A stretch of DNA of 64,000 bases, taken from contig VLTH01000001.1 of the NCBI GenBank assembly GCA_008125075.1, positions 1 through 64,000 of the forward strand, read 5' to 3'. The notes beneath the pieces are model-generated. The model saw only the letters and a list, made by a program, of their open reading frames with translations, was not told where the DNA came from and made no database searches. Position numbers and translations under genes: made by a program. This document shows, in pieces, positions 39,973 to 48,530 of the stretch. Each line of letters starts with the position of its first letter. Positions within the stretch are counted from its first letter, which is position 1. The DNA comes from Acetivibrio alkalicellulosi. GTDB lineage: Bacteria; Bacillota; Clostridia; Acetivibrionales; Acetivibrionaceae.

Positions 39973-41307
39973 ATGAAAGTTGCTTCCAAAGAATATTTAA
40001 TAAATATAGTCTATAAGACAAATATATTACCAATTACATCCAATTGTAATACATCATGTGTTTTTTGCAGTCATAAACAGAATCCAGACGGAGTAGAGGT
40101 ATTTAGTACGGGAAATCTTAACTTGAATGACTATATAGAATTAATTGAATATTTGTCTCCAGATAAAAAGATTGTAATAGGAGAATCAGCTACCAGAATA
40201 ATCGAAGGAGAGCCTTTTTTACATAAAGATATACTTCATATTTTAGATATTATAAGAAAAAAATACAAAAAGACAACTATACAAATTACTACTAATGGAA
40301 TCCTTCTAGATGAAGAAATAATTAATACTCTTGTGAAATTAGAAAACATTGAATTAAATATATCTTTAAACTGTATAAATGATGAAAAAAGGAAAAAGAT
40401 ACTAGGTGTAAAAAGAAACCATAATATAAAAAATATATTCTACCTTTTAAAAGATAAAATTAATTACACTGCAAGTGGAGTAATAGTTCCAGATATTATT
40501 GATAAAACTGATATTGAAGATATGGTTGCTTTTTTAAGTTATAATAATGCAAACTCTATAAGATTTTTTATTCAGGGTTGTACTTATAAAGCTACTAATA
40601 CTTTTGACTTTTATGAGGTATATTATAAATTCTCTAGTCTTATAAGCAATTTAAGGTTAAAATATAATATTCCCATAGTTTTAGAACCGTCATTTATAAA
40701 GACCCTTGATTGCAAAGTAGAAGGAGTCATTAAAGATACACCTTCTTTTAGAGCTAGAATTAAAGAAGGAGATTTCATTGAAGAAGTAGATGGTAATAAA
40801 ATAATATCAAGAGTAGATGCATTTAATAAAATATACAAAAAAGAAAACCCAATGATAAGGATTAAAAGAAACAATGCAAGTCACATTATAAAAATTGAAA
40901 AAAGAAAGAATGAATCTTCTGGAATTATTGTTTTGTATGATATTGATCCAGATATAATAATTGATATACATCGACTGATATTAAGGCACAAAGCAAAGAA
41001 TGTACTTTTTATGACATCAGAACTTGCATATGATATTTTTAAATGTTTTTTAGATATTAGTCAGTGTGAATTTAAATATAATGTTTTAAAAGTAAAAAAT
41101 GAATTTTTTGGTGGAACCATTAAATGTGCAGGACTTCTTACTGTAGGCGATGTTATTAAGGCTGGAAAGGAATATATAAACAAAATAAATAAACCCCATT
41201 TAATTATTCTTCCTCCTGTTATGTTTGACTATATGGGTAGAGATTTGCAGGGAAGAAAAATATATGAAATAGAAGAAGAACTAAATGTAAGTGTTGATAT
41301 TCCGTGA
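39973..41307 (+). CDS. radical SAM / PDZ / DUF512 protein
   Basis: 444 residues from ATG 39973 (AGAGGAAG upstream; a further in-frame ATG at 39937 is less likely). Radical SAM CxxxCxxC near residue 30 (CNTSCVFCSH), then a TIM-barrel-like region with IQITTNGILLDEE. A PDZ-like segment (GVIKDTPSFRARIKEGDFIE...KIISRVDAF) lies at about 255-310, and the end (NEFFGGTIKCAGLLTVGDVI, LIILPPVMF) matches DUF512. In common DUF512 proteins the PDZ segment comes first; here the order is radical SAM, PDZ, DUF512. Reaction unknown. Stands alone downstream of the DnaA boxes. Confidence 0.75.
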   Translation: MKVASKEYLINIVYKTNILPITSNCNTSCVFCSHKQNPDGVEVFSTGNLNLNDYIELIEYLSPDKKIVIGESATRIIEGEPFLHKDILHILDIIRKKYKKTTIQITTNGILLDEEIINTLVKLENIELNISLNCINDEKRKKILGVKRNHNIKNIFYLLKDKINYTASGVIVPDIIDKTDIEDMVAFLSYNNANSIRFFIQGCTYKATNTFDFYEVYYKFSSLISNLRLKYNIPIVLEPSFIKTLDCKVEGVIKDTPSFRARIKEGDFIEEVDGNKIISRVDAFNKIYKKENPMIRIKRNNASHIIKIEKRKNESSGIIVLYDIDPDIIIDIHRLILRHKAKNVLFMTSELAYDIFKCFLDISQCEFKYNVLKVKNEFFGGTIKCAGLLTVGDVIKAGKEYINKINKPHLIILPPVMFDYMGRDLQGRKIYEIEEELNVSVDIP

Positions 41308-41314
41308 TATACTA

Positions 41315-41424
41315 TTCTTCTCAAAAAGTTTGCTTTTTTAGCAAACTTTTAAGAAGATATAGTTCCTCTGTTTATCGCAGCGGAACTTAACTACTATGAT
41401 TGCAGCTTCCGCTGCTATATAATA
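41315..41424 (+). repeat. structured dispersed repeat, copy 1
   Basis: Three hairpins in order: AAAAGTTTGC/GCAAACTTTT (41324-41350), AGTTCCTCTG...CAGCGGAACT (41361-41388), and GCAGCTTCCGCTGC (41402-41415). The same string of hairpins recurs at 48347-48494 with changes that keep pairing. Here it lies between convergent genes and may double as a terminator. Confidence 0.75.
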
Positions 41425-41488
41425 AAAAAATAATAGGGAATAAACGTTTTAGGAAGTAAACATATTGCACGCCCCATTAAATCAAAGG

Positions 41489-42184
41489 TTATAAGCCTCC
41501 AGAATACATGGTATAACTGTCTAAAACTTTTACAACATAGTTTTGAGTTTCCTTAAAGGGCGGTATACCATTATACTTTAAAACATTACCTGGACCTGCA
41601 TTATAGGCAGCAAGTGCAAGTTTGATATCACCTTCAAAACTCTTTAGCTGATCTCTTATATACCTTGTACCAGCGTCAATGTTTTGAGAAATATCGAAAG
41701 GATCAGTTACTCCAAGCCAATCTGCAGTACCTGGCATTAACTGCATCAAACCTTGTGCACCTGATCGGGATACTGCTTTAGGATTAAAGCTAGACTCATG
41801 TTTTATAATTGCTCTTATAAGGTTTGCGTCCACACCATGTTTTAAAGAAGCTTTTTGTATGTTTTGATTAATTAATTCCATAAGTTCAGTTCTATCCTCA
41901 GGTATATATGCAGTAGTATTTGAAAGGGAAAGGCGGGCTCTATTTAAGTCAATAGTTCTATCATTTCCCTCTTTGTCAACTGCTTGTGGCAAGTTACTGC
42001 TTACCGTAGGTTTATTAAGCTCAATTAAGTTTATATCAATACTACTATTGTTTTCGTTATTATTTAAGGCTGTGTCCAGTGTGTTTTGAAACACTTTGTC
42101 TGGAACACCCTGTCTATTAATTCTAATAGGAACTCTACTTTGAATTTCATTAAATTTTTGATTAAATATATCACTAACTCTCAT
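41489..42184 (-). CDS. lytic transglycosylase (SLT domain)
   Basis: 231 residues from the ATG that follows AAAGGTGATAAC. The first 110 residues are polar and low in conserved motifs. The C-terminal SLT domain carries the catalytic Glu in [13 protein letters not shown], followed by [13 protein letters not shown] and [13 protein letters not shown]. Cleaves peptidoglycan glycan strands with anhydromuramyl formation. No signal peptide is evident, so it may leave the cell by a non-Sec route or act with an envelope machine. Its natural partners are not in the window. Confidence 0.88.
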   Translation of the reverse strand: MRVSDIFNQKFNEIQSRVPIRINRQGVPDKVFQNTLDTALNNNENNSSIDINLIELNKPTVSSNLPQAVDKEGNDRTIDLNRARLSLSNTTAYIPEDRTELMELINQNIQKASLKHGVDANLIRAIIKHESSFNPKAVSRSGAQGLMQLMPGTADWLGVTDPFDISQNIDAGTRYIRDQLKSFEGDIKLALAAYNAGPGNVLKYNGIPPFKETQNYVVKVLDSYTMYSGGL

Positions 42185-42202
42185 GTTATCACCTTTTAAC
42201 AT

Positions 42203-42479
42203 TTTATCGTATTCTAAGACTCCATCTTCTATAAGGTGGAGTTCCTCTTATAAATCTTCAGGTGGAGTTGAGTCTCCATCTGAAGCCTCGATGTTTAGCT
42301 TTAGCTAAACGAGTTCACTTAATTCAACTATTCATCTTTTATAAGGTGAAGCTATCTTCAATACTTTAAGTGGATTAGAGTTTAACCAAAAACCTTTATC
42401 TTATCCATTAAACAGTTCAATTAAGTACTATAAAATTTATCGACATTATATAACTTTAACATTATAGTTATAAGCAAAA
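42203..42479. other. repeat-rich gap with hairpins
   Basis: Contains CTTCAGGTGGAG (42257) facing CTCCATCTGAAG (42274), a nearby CTCCATCTTCTATAAGGTGGAG palindrome, and the 51-base repeat at 42270-42320. CATCTTTTATAAGGTGAAGC echoes the same theme further on. No gene. Likely the end of a vanished small mobile element. Confidence 0.5.
42270..42320. repeat. 51-base dispersed repeat, copy 2
   Basis: GAGTCTCCATCTGAAGCCTC followed by the palindrome GTTTAGCTTTAGCTAAAC and GAGTTCACTT. It differs from the copy at 20531-20581 at 2 of 51 bases. Confidence 0.85.
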
Positions 42480-42797
42480 TTAAGATACTTCTTTTTTTGA
42501 ACGTTTAACAAATTTAGAACATGCCTTCTTTGTTTTACCGTCATATTTCCTAACAGTGAAAAGCTGGCAAATACCCATAGATTTATCTTCTATATTTTTA
42601 GTATCAAACATAATAAAATTATCACAGTTTTCGCAGGTGTTTATGTTTCTTTTAATAGACTTTAGAGCAGGCATATATCTATGGTTAGAACATACATAAT
42701 CAGAAGATACTACTCCTTTTTCAATGCATAATATATCGGTATTTATGTTAATTTGTGTTCCTTTTAAGCAATTACTGCAAGTTCTTTTTACACGCAA
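42480..42797 (-). CDS. small cysteine-rich protein of unknown function
   Basis: 105 residues from TTG 42797, which has GGGAGGAG 6 bases upstream; the open frame continues 14 codons further with no good ribosome-binding site. Cysteines occur in pairs suited to metal binding: CSNC near the start, C...YVCSNH in the middle, CENC near residue 57, and single Cys further on. No membrane span. It could be a zinc or Fe-S protein. No family recognised. Confidence 0.6.
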   Translation of the reverse strand: MRVKRTCSNCLKGTQININTDILCIEKGVVSSDYVCSNHRYMPALKSIKRNINTCENCDNFIMFDTKNIEDKSMGICQLFTVRKYDGKTKKACSKFVKRSKKEVS

Positions 42798-42988
42798 ACT
42801 GTTCTCCTCCCAACAAGTAAAACTACATTTTGTTTTCAATCCCTTTCTTTTTTATATTATAACACTATAACCTTAAGCGTGGAAGGATGTGGGAAATAAT
42901 ATTTCACATTTTCATTTTAAAAAATGATTAATTAATGTATAATATATAAATATCGTTGTTTTACTAAATAATCTTTAAGGAGTGTGTC

Positions 42989-43453
42989 ATGAAAAAACCA
43001 ATAATTCACAGAAAAAGGTATATACCAGATGAAACTATTGATATAACAGGTGATGAGCTTGTTTTAAGGAACGATGAATTATTAATAACAAAATGGAAGC
43101 CCATCAGAGAACGTAAGGATATTTCCAGAGGTATATCCTATACATTCTTAAAAGAGGGATATAAAATAAGTAAATTTTTTGGTCCCGATGGAAATTTTAT
43201 ATATTGGTACTGTGATATTATTGATGTTAAGTATGATAAAAGCAAGGATTTATACACTTTAGTGGATTTACTTTTAGATGTTAAGATAATGCCTGAAGGA
43301 AATGTTCAGGTTTTAGATGCAGATGAACTTTCATTGGCACTTGAAAAAGATATTATTACAAAAAGTGAAGTTTGTATGTCCTTAAAGGTTTTGGATAAAA
43401 TATTAAAAATGAACTATGAAGGGCAATTTCCACCTGAAATATGTAGAGAATAG
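42989..43453 (+). CDS. DUF402 domain protein
   Basis: 154 residues. The central segment has KFFGPDGNFIYWYCDIIDV, then LYTLVDLLLDVKIMPEGNVQVLDADEL, the signature of DUF402. Some members are nucleoside di/triphosphate phosphatases and others are RNase-E-associated; the role here is not determined. ATG follows AAGGAGTG. Followed closely by the PHP-domain gene, possibly as one transcript. Confidence 0.85.
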   Translation: MKKPIIHRKRYIPDETIDITGDELVLRNDELLITKWKPIRERKDISRGISYTFLKEGYKISKFFGPDGNFIYWYCDIIDVKYDKSKDLYTLVDLLLDVKIMPEGNVQVLDADELSLALEKDIITKSEVCMSLKVLDKILKMNYEGQFPPEICRE

Positions 43454-43500
43454 ACAGTTCTAAAAGCAATTTTAGAATAAATTTAGGAGAAATAAATTAT

Positions 43501-44349
43501 ATGGACAGATTTATTGACTTACATACCCATTCTACTGCCTCTGATGGAACTATGACGCCAGCAGAAGTAGTGAGGCATGGAAAAGAAATAGGGCTTTGTG
43601 CAATGGCCTTAACTGATCATGATACTATTGACGGAATTGAAGAAGCTTTACAAGAGGCTAAGAGAATAAAATTTGATGTTATTGCCGGGGTTGAAATTAG
43701 TGTTGATTATAGTAAGCAATATGAAATGCACTTGTTGGGATATTTTTTTGATGGAAAGCATATAAACATAAGTGGTCTACTATCAAAACTTACAGATAGC
43801 AGAAATGAAAGAAACCCTATTATGATTAAAAAGCTTAATGAATTAGGATTTGATATAACTTTAGAAGAGGTAAAAGAAGAGGCAAAGGGAAAAGTAATAG
43901 CAAGGCCTCATATTGCAAGTGTTATGCTCAAAAAAGGATATATTAATAGTATTCGGGAAGCTTTTGATAAATATATTTCCAGTGGTAAGCCTGCTTATGT
44001 AAAAAAAGAAAAACTCAAACCCCAAGAGGCTATAAAAGAAATTTTAAAAAGTGGTGGAATACCTGTTTTGGCGCACCCTATATATTTAGGACTAGATTTT
44101 CATAAACTTGATGATCTATTGTATAATTTAAAAAAGGCAGGAATTATAGGCATAGAGGCATATTATTCTGACAATTCAAAAGATGACACCGGAAATCTTT
44201 TAAGACTATGCATAAAACATGGATTAATACCAACCGGAGGAAGTGATTTTCACGGTGATTTTAAGCCTGATATAAAACTTGGCATTGGTAAAGGGGACTT
44301 ACATGTTCCTTATGAATCTTTAGAAAAAATGAAAAAATTAATGAATTGA
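43501..44349 (+). CDS. PHP-domain phosphoesterase
   Basis: 282 residues with the PHP metal ligands: DLHTHSTASDG (HxH) at 6-16, LTDHDTIDG near 38, GVEIS near 62, and the late PVLAHP and GGSDFHG. The architecture matches the YciV/RNase AM type acting on 3',5'-nucleoside bisphosphates or 5'-ends of RNA. Cytosolic, with a complete metal site. Followed 12 bases later by a CPBP protease gene. Confidence 0.88.
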   Translation: MDRFIDLHTHSTASDGTMTPAEVVRHGKEIGLCAMALTDHDTIDGIEEALQEAKRIKFDVIAGVEISVDYSKQYEMHLLGYFFDGKHINISGLLSKLTDSRNERNPIMIKKLNELGFDITLEEVKEEAKGKVIARPHIASVMLKKGYINSIREAFDKYISSGKPAYVKKEKLKPQEAIKEILKSGGIPVLAHPIYLGLDFHKLDDLLYNLKKAGIIGIEAYYSDNSKDDTGNLLRLCIKHGLIPTGGSDFHGDFKPDIKLGIGKGDLHVPYESLEKMKKLMN

Positions 44350-44361
44350 AGGTGATGTACT

Positions 44362-45219
44362 ATGGGGAATAAATTTAAAATGACAGCATATATTTTTACC
44401 TATTTGCTTGTTTTTTTGGGAGTTCAGGTGTTAACAGGTGTCATTTTAGCTTTAGGCTATATTGGTATCTCAGTACTAGCATTAATTATGTCCGGAGAAA
44501 ACATAAGTGACATTAATATGATTCAATTTGAAGAAGACATTTTTAGATATATTACTGAGCAAATTAATGTTAGTTTAATAATTTCATTTGTCATTAGTTT
44601 AGTTATTTATTATTTTATTTTTAAGATTAGAAAAATAAACATACTTAAAGCTAGTGGGTTTTCAAAAATTAGAGTTTCAAACATTCCTATACTTGTAATA
44701 CTGGCTATATCTATGAATATAGTGGTAAGCTTTATTTTATCAATAGCAATGAAATACATGCCTTATAATCAGACCTTTGCTAAATATCAAGAAATGATGG
44801 AGGAGTTATTTAAAGGAGGTAATACATACTTATTATTAATAAGTATTGGAATACTAGCTCCTTTGTTAGAGGAAATTGTTTTTAGAGGGCTTATTTTTAG
44901 TGAATTGAGAAAGAATACAAATATTATCATCACTATTTTAATCCAGGCACTTTTATTTGGAATAGTTCATTTAAATCCTGTTCAAAGTACATATGCATTT
45001 TTTCTTGGAATATTTTTAGGATTTCTGTATGTATGGACAAAGTCAATCTGGGCACCTGTAATTGTTCATATAGTATTTAATTCATTTTCTGTTATATCTA
45101 CAAGATTACCAGAAGTAAGTACATTAAGTATACCAATTCTTGTAGCAGCATTTGTTTTTTCTATTATAGGTACAATATTAATTATTTTAAACAGGGAAAA
45201 AGCTGTTCAGGTGGAGTAG
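44362..45219 (+). CDS. CPBP-family intramembrane metalloprotease
   Basis: 285 residues with about eight membrane spans. The three CPBP (Abi/Rce1) motifs are present: EEIVFRGL (EExxxR, near 169-176), FGIVHLN and the late HIVFN. Related bacterial proteins cleave membrane anti-sigma factors or process bacteriocins; the substrate here is unknown. ATG follows AAGGTGATG. Probably cotranscribed with the PHP gene. Confidence 0.9.
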   Translation: MGNKFKMTAYIFTYLLVFLGVQVLTGVILALGYIGISVLALIMSGENISDINMIQFEEDIFRYITEQINVSLIISFVISLVIYYFIFKIRKINILKASGFSKIRVSNIPILVILAISMNIVVSFILSIAMKYMPYNQTFAKYQEMMEELFKGGNTYLLLISIGILAPLLEEIVFRGLIFSELRKNTNIIITILIQALLFGIVHLNPVQSTYAFFLGIFLGFLYVWTKSIWAPVIVHIVFNSFSVISTRLPEVSTLSIPILVAAFVFSIIGTILIILNREKAVQVE

Positions 45220-45267
45220 ATTTCGTCTAACTTAACATACCTGATTTACTTAAAAAAACTCATGTTA

Positions 45268-45303
45268 AAACTCTGCTTATTTTAAATGGCAGAGTTTTTT
45301 TAG
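45268..45303 (+). terminator. terminator after the CPBP gene
   Basis: AAACTCTGC pairs with GCAGAGTTT across a 12-base loop, followed by TTTTT. Confidence 0.88.
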
Positions 45304-45397
45304 GGTGCATATTTTTAAAGTGAATAAAAATATTGACTAAATATACACGTTTTATATTTCACCACTTTTTATATAAAAATAAAAAGATTATATTTAC

Positions 45398-45439
45398 CAC
45401 ACTAAAAAAACATCCAGTACTAGAATATTAAGTATAGGG
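45398..45439 (+). promoter_or_regulatory. conserved upstream motif shared by the two dockerin genes, copy 1
   Basis: CACACTAAAAAAA and, 8 bases on, TACTAGAATATTAAGTATAGGG. The same arrangement stands at 48244-48286. TAGAAT could be a -10 element, but no TTGACA-like -35 is present, so an alternative sigma factor or activator is possible. Confidence 0.45.
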
Positions 45440-45481
45440 TTAATTATTTATAAGGTGGTGGCAATGTGAAAAATACCATTG

Positions 45482-45522
45482 GCATATTTATCAATTCATC
45501 TTAGAAATATAGATAAATATGC
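45482..45522 (+). other. inverted repeat in the leader of the first dockerin gene
   Basis: GCATATTTATC (45482-45492) pairs perfectly with GATAAATATGC (45512-45522). Confidence 0.5.
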
Positions 45523-45549
45523 TATGATATCTGTGTTAACGTATTTTTA

Positions 45550-45643
45550 GGCATCGTTTAAAAATAACTTCCTCTAAGTTTTCACTTCCAACGCTTTCAT
45601 TACCACACGCGTTACGCGAAAAAGAGGAAGTAATTCTTTAGCC
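45550..45643 (+). other. GC-richer structured segment upstream of the first dockerin gene
   Basis: ACTTCCTCT (45567-45575) pairs with AGAGGAAGT (45623-45631), enclosing CGCGTTACGCG (45608-45618); the flanking GGC and GCC may extend the stem. Base composition is clearly less AT-rich than the surroundings. No riboswitch family I know fits. It could be a regulatory RNA leader or a DNA-level repeat. Confidence 0.45.
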
Positions 45644-45767
45644 GAGCCTTAGAACAAAAAACAAATTCCATACAGTATAACCTATTAATTTAAAAAATCT
45701 TAGATACTTAGATATTGTAGATTTTCTGGTACAAGTTGTATGGGTAGAGAAAATGGGAGGGTAATGT

Positions 45768-48008
45768 ATGTGTAAAAAGTTTTTTATTATGGCATTATTG
45801 GTAATGCTGATTTTAAGTACGTGTAATATGGTTTTTGGTAATACGCCTTTATATGGAGACTTAAATGGAGATGGAAGAATAGATTCAACAGATATAATTT
45901 TAATGAATCGCCATGTATTAGGAGTAAGTACTCTTAGCAATACTACCGTTGCTGATTTAAATGGAGATGGACAAATTAACTCAACTGATTATGTGCTTTT
46001 AAGAAGATATATACTTGAAATAATAAGTGTATTTCCAGTTCAAAATATGAATCCAATTACACCTTCAGAAGGGCAAATTAATTTAGGCTCTACAATAACC
46101 TATTCAGGATCAGGTATAAGAGTTGATGGATCAGTTGTTACAATTACATCAGGGGGTGAATTCACAATAAGTGGAACACTATCTAATGGTATGATAAAAG
46201 TAGAAACCAGACAGGAAGTAAGATTAAACCTAAATGGTGCTAGTGTAACCAATTCAAATGGTCCTGCAATTTACATAAAAGATGCATCAAAAGCATATAT
46301 CACATTGGCAAATGGAACAACTAATAATTTAACAGATGGAAGCAATTACACAAATATAAGTGAAGGAGAGAAAATAGAAGGAACACTTTCTAGCAATGCT
46401 TCATTAGAGATAGGCGGAAATGGGACATTGAATGTGAGGGGTAATTATGATCATGGTATCATAAGTTATAAAGATTTACATATAAAAAGCGGGAATATTG
46501 TTGTTACAGGAGCTGTGACAGATGGTATTCATGCAAAGGATTTACTTGAAGTATCAGGTGGCAGCGTAAAGGTTACTGCTAGTTCAGATGGATTTGACAG
46601 TAAGGGAAATATAAGAATTACAGGAGGAACTCTTGATATAAAAGCAGGAAAGCATGGTATGACAGCTAATAATAATATAGATATTGGTGATGGAAACGTT
46701 ACAGTAGAAGCTGAAAGAGATGCAATTACTGCAGATGGGAATATATCAATAGATAAGGGTAGCTTTGAATTTACTGTAGGAAGGGATGGAATAACTGCAG
46801 GTGGTAACGAAAATCCTGGATGTAATATAACAATAAATAATGGTCAATTTAGAATTAGATCTGGTTCAGATGGAATTGACGCGTCAGGCAATGTATTAAT
46901 AAAGGATGGAAATATTTCTATAGCAGCTGATAATGATGGTATAAAAGGAGAAGACATAAGAATAGATGGTGGAGTTATAGATATTACAAGAGCTCTAGCA
47001 GAAGGAATAGACTGTAAAAGAAACTTAATTATTAATGATGGTAGAATAAGCATTGTATCGACTTTAGATGCTATTGATGCTTCAAACAGTATTGTTATTA
47101 ATGGAGGTAGTTTTAATTTAAGATCTGCTGAGCAAGATGGTATTGATTCTAGTGGAACATTGACAATTACAGGTGGAACTTTTACAATCAACGCAGGTAA
47201 AGATGGTATAAAAGTAGATGGAAACATTAGAATTGACGATGGTACATTTAACATCACTGCTAAATCTGACGGTATTGAAACTGATAGGGCTATAGAAATT
47301 AATGGTGGGGATTTTACCATATCAGTAGACGATGAAGGAATACGTGCCATAATGGATGTTGTAATTAAAGGTGGAAAATTTAACATCACAAGGTCATATG
47401 AAGGTATTGAAAGTGATAGCGCTGCAGTTATAATACATGATGGAGAGTTTACAATAGTAGCAAGAGATGATGGAATAAGTGCTCAGACTAATGTAACTAT
47501 AAATGGAGGAAATATTCATATTACAGCTGATCACGATGGAATTGACTCAAATGGAACAGTGAATATAAATGGTGGTTATATATATCTTGTTGGTGGAGGA
47601 TTTCCAGAGGGTAGTGTTGATTGCGACTCTAATACATTTTCTATAACAGGAGGAACACTAATTGGAATGGCTGCAAATACAAGTCCAATAACTGAATCGG
47701 TTACTACCCAGCCTGTTTTAGTCCTTGGTGGTGCAAGAGCAAACTCTGTAATTAGTATTAGAACAGGTAACACAGAAGTTCTTAACTTAAGGGTTCCAAG
47801 AACTCATGATACATTATTATTTTCATCACCAGAGCTTAGATTACACACAACATATACTATGTATGTAGATGGAAATCAAACAAGGACATTTACTACCAAC
47901 TCAATTGTTACTGTTGCTGGAGGAACTATTTTTGATCCATTTGGCGGCGGTGGCTGGCCTGGATGGCCTGGAGGACCTGGAGGAGGATGGCCAGGTTGGG
48001 GATGGTAG
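45768..48008 (+). CDS. secreted dockerin-bearing beta-helix carbohydrate-binding protein (Cthe_2159-like)
   Basis: 746 residues. Signal peptide at about 1-24 (MCKKFFIMALLVMLILSTCN). Two dockerin-type calcium repeats at about 30-48 (GDLNGDGRIDSTDIILMNRH) and 62-82 (ADLNGDGQINSTDYVLLRRY). The remainder is a long parallel beta-helix made of repeats such as DGIDASGNVLIKDGNIS, the DUF4353/Cthe_2159 type known to bind cellulose and acidic sugars. A C-terminal domain follows (about 610-720) and then a Gly/Trp/Pro tail (GGGGWPGWPGGPGGGWPGWG). The dockerin should plug the protein into a cohesin scaffold. Paralogue of the next gene. Confidence 0.85.
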   Translation: MCKKFFIMALLVMLILSTCNMVFGNTPLYGDLNGDGRIDSTDIILMNRHVLGVSTLSNTTVADLNGDGQINSTDYVLLRRYILEIISVFPVQNMNPITPSEGQINLGSTITYSGSGIRVDGSVVTITSGGEFTISGTLSNGMIKVETRQEVRLNLNGASVTNSNGPAIYIKDASKAYITLANGTTNNLTDGSNYTNISEGEKIEGTLSSNASLEIGGNGTLNVRGNYDHGIISYKDLHIKSGNIVVTGAVTDGIHAKDLLEVSGGSVKVTASSDGFDSKGNIRITGGTLDIKAGKHGMTANNNIDIGDGNVTVEAERDAITADGNISIDKGSFEFTVGRDGITAGGNENPGCNITINNGQFRIRSGSDGIDASGNVLIKDGNISIAADNDGIKGEDIRIDGGVIDITRALAEGIDCKRNLIINDGRISIVSTLDAIDASNSIVINGGSFNLRSAEQDGIDSSGTLTITGGTFTINAGKDGIKVDGNIRIDDGTFNITAKSDGIETDRAIEINGGDFTISVDDEGIRAIMDVVIKGGKFNITRSYEGIESDSAAVIIHDGEFTIVARDDGISAQTNVTINGGNIHITADHDGIDSNGTVNINGGYIYLVGGGFPEGSVDCDSNTFSITGGTLIGMAANTSPITESVTTQPVLVLGGARANSVISIRTGNTEVLNLRVPRTHDTLLFSSPELRLHTTYTMYVDGNQTRTFTTNSIVTVAGGTIFDPFGGGGWPGWPGGPGGGWPGWGW

Positions 48009-48050
48009 ATAAATTATATTTATGCCTTTTCTCCTTACAATAAATTATAA

Positions 48051-48130
48051 TTAGGAAGACTGAAAGTATAACTTCCACTACTATACAATACATGGATAAA
48101 AGTGGAGGGTTGTATTTCAGACATTCCTTA
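48051..48130. repeat. dispersed palindromic element, copy B (most complete)
   Basis: Left arm TTAGGAAGACTGAAAGTATA then ACTTCCACT; right arm AGTGGAGGGTTGTATTTCAG then ACATTCCTTA. The arms pair over nearly 29 bases with a 21-base centre, so the unit is about 80 bases. Confidence 0.8.
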
Positions 48131-48162
48131 ACAGTCTTTTAAATAAAGGCTGTTTTTTTTTA
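48130..48162 (+). terminator. terminator after the first dockerin gene
   Basis: AACAGTCTTTA-type stem with TAAAGGCTGTT, followed by a run of eight or more T. Confidence 0.8.
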
Positions 48163-48243
48163 GATCTATTAGGATAAAGGGCAGGACTAAAAAGCGAAAG
48201 ACAAACAAATTTTACACTTATTAAATAATATATATGCTAAATG

Positions 48244-48286
48244 ATACACTAAAAAATAGATCTGTGTTAGAATATTAAGTGTAGGA
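48244..48286 (+). promoter_or_regulatory. conserved upstream motif shared by the two dockerin genes, copy 2
   Basis: ATACACTAAAAAATAGATC then GTGTTAGAATATTAAGTGTAGG, aligned with 45398-45439. It lies about 245 bases ahead of the second dockerin gene. Confidence 0.45.
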
Positions 48287-48346
48287 AGGTATAATTTTAT
48301 ATCTATCCTATTATAATTAATACATTTGCAGCGCTATTATATAATA

Positions 48347-48494
48347 ATCTTCTCAAAAGTTTGTTTTAAGCAAACTTTATACAGCAAATCTTATAGGGTA
48401 AGGTTTATAAGATGCTTTTGGAGAAGATATAGTTCCTCTGTTTATCCTAGTGGGGCTTACTATTTTGATTGCAACTTCTGTTGCGATATAAAAA
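48347..48494 (+). repeat. structured dispersed repeat, copy 2
   Basis: Outer stem ATCTTCTC (48347) with GAGAAGAT (48421) encloses AAAGTTTG/CAAACTTT and an extra arm ATCTTATA/TATAAGAT. Then come AGTTCCTCTG...TAGTGGGGCT and GCAACTTCTGTTGC. It matches 41315-41424, but with an insertion and paired substitutions. It lies in the presumed leader of the second dockerin gene. Confidence 0.75.
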
Positions 48495-48530
48495 TTTTGT
48501 GGTGCAAAGTAATCGGGGAGGAAAAAATCT

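Noticed and set aside
41315-41424. CRISPR array or known riboswitch at the hairpin repeats
   Set aside because: No regularly spaced direct repeats with unique spacers anywhere in the window, and the hairpin set does not match the cyclic-di-GMP or other riboswitch consensus sequences I know.
45638-45940. 100-codon minus-strand frame before and over the first dockerin gene
   Set aside because: Antisense to the dockerin start; no ribosome-binding site; composition of random AT-rich sequence.
46844-47389. 181-codon minus-strand open frame inside the first dockerin gene
   Set aside because: Mirror of the repetitive beta-helix codons; composition (Ser, Pro, Ile) is typical of an antisense shadow. 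The same applies to 49508-49831 and 50060-50296.
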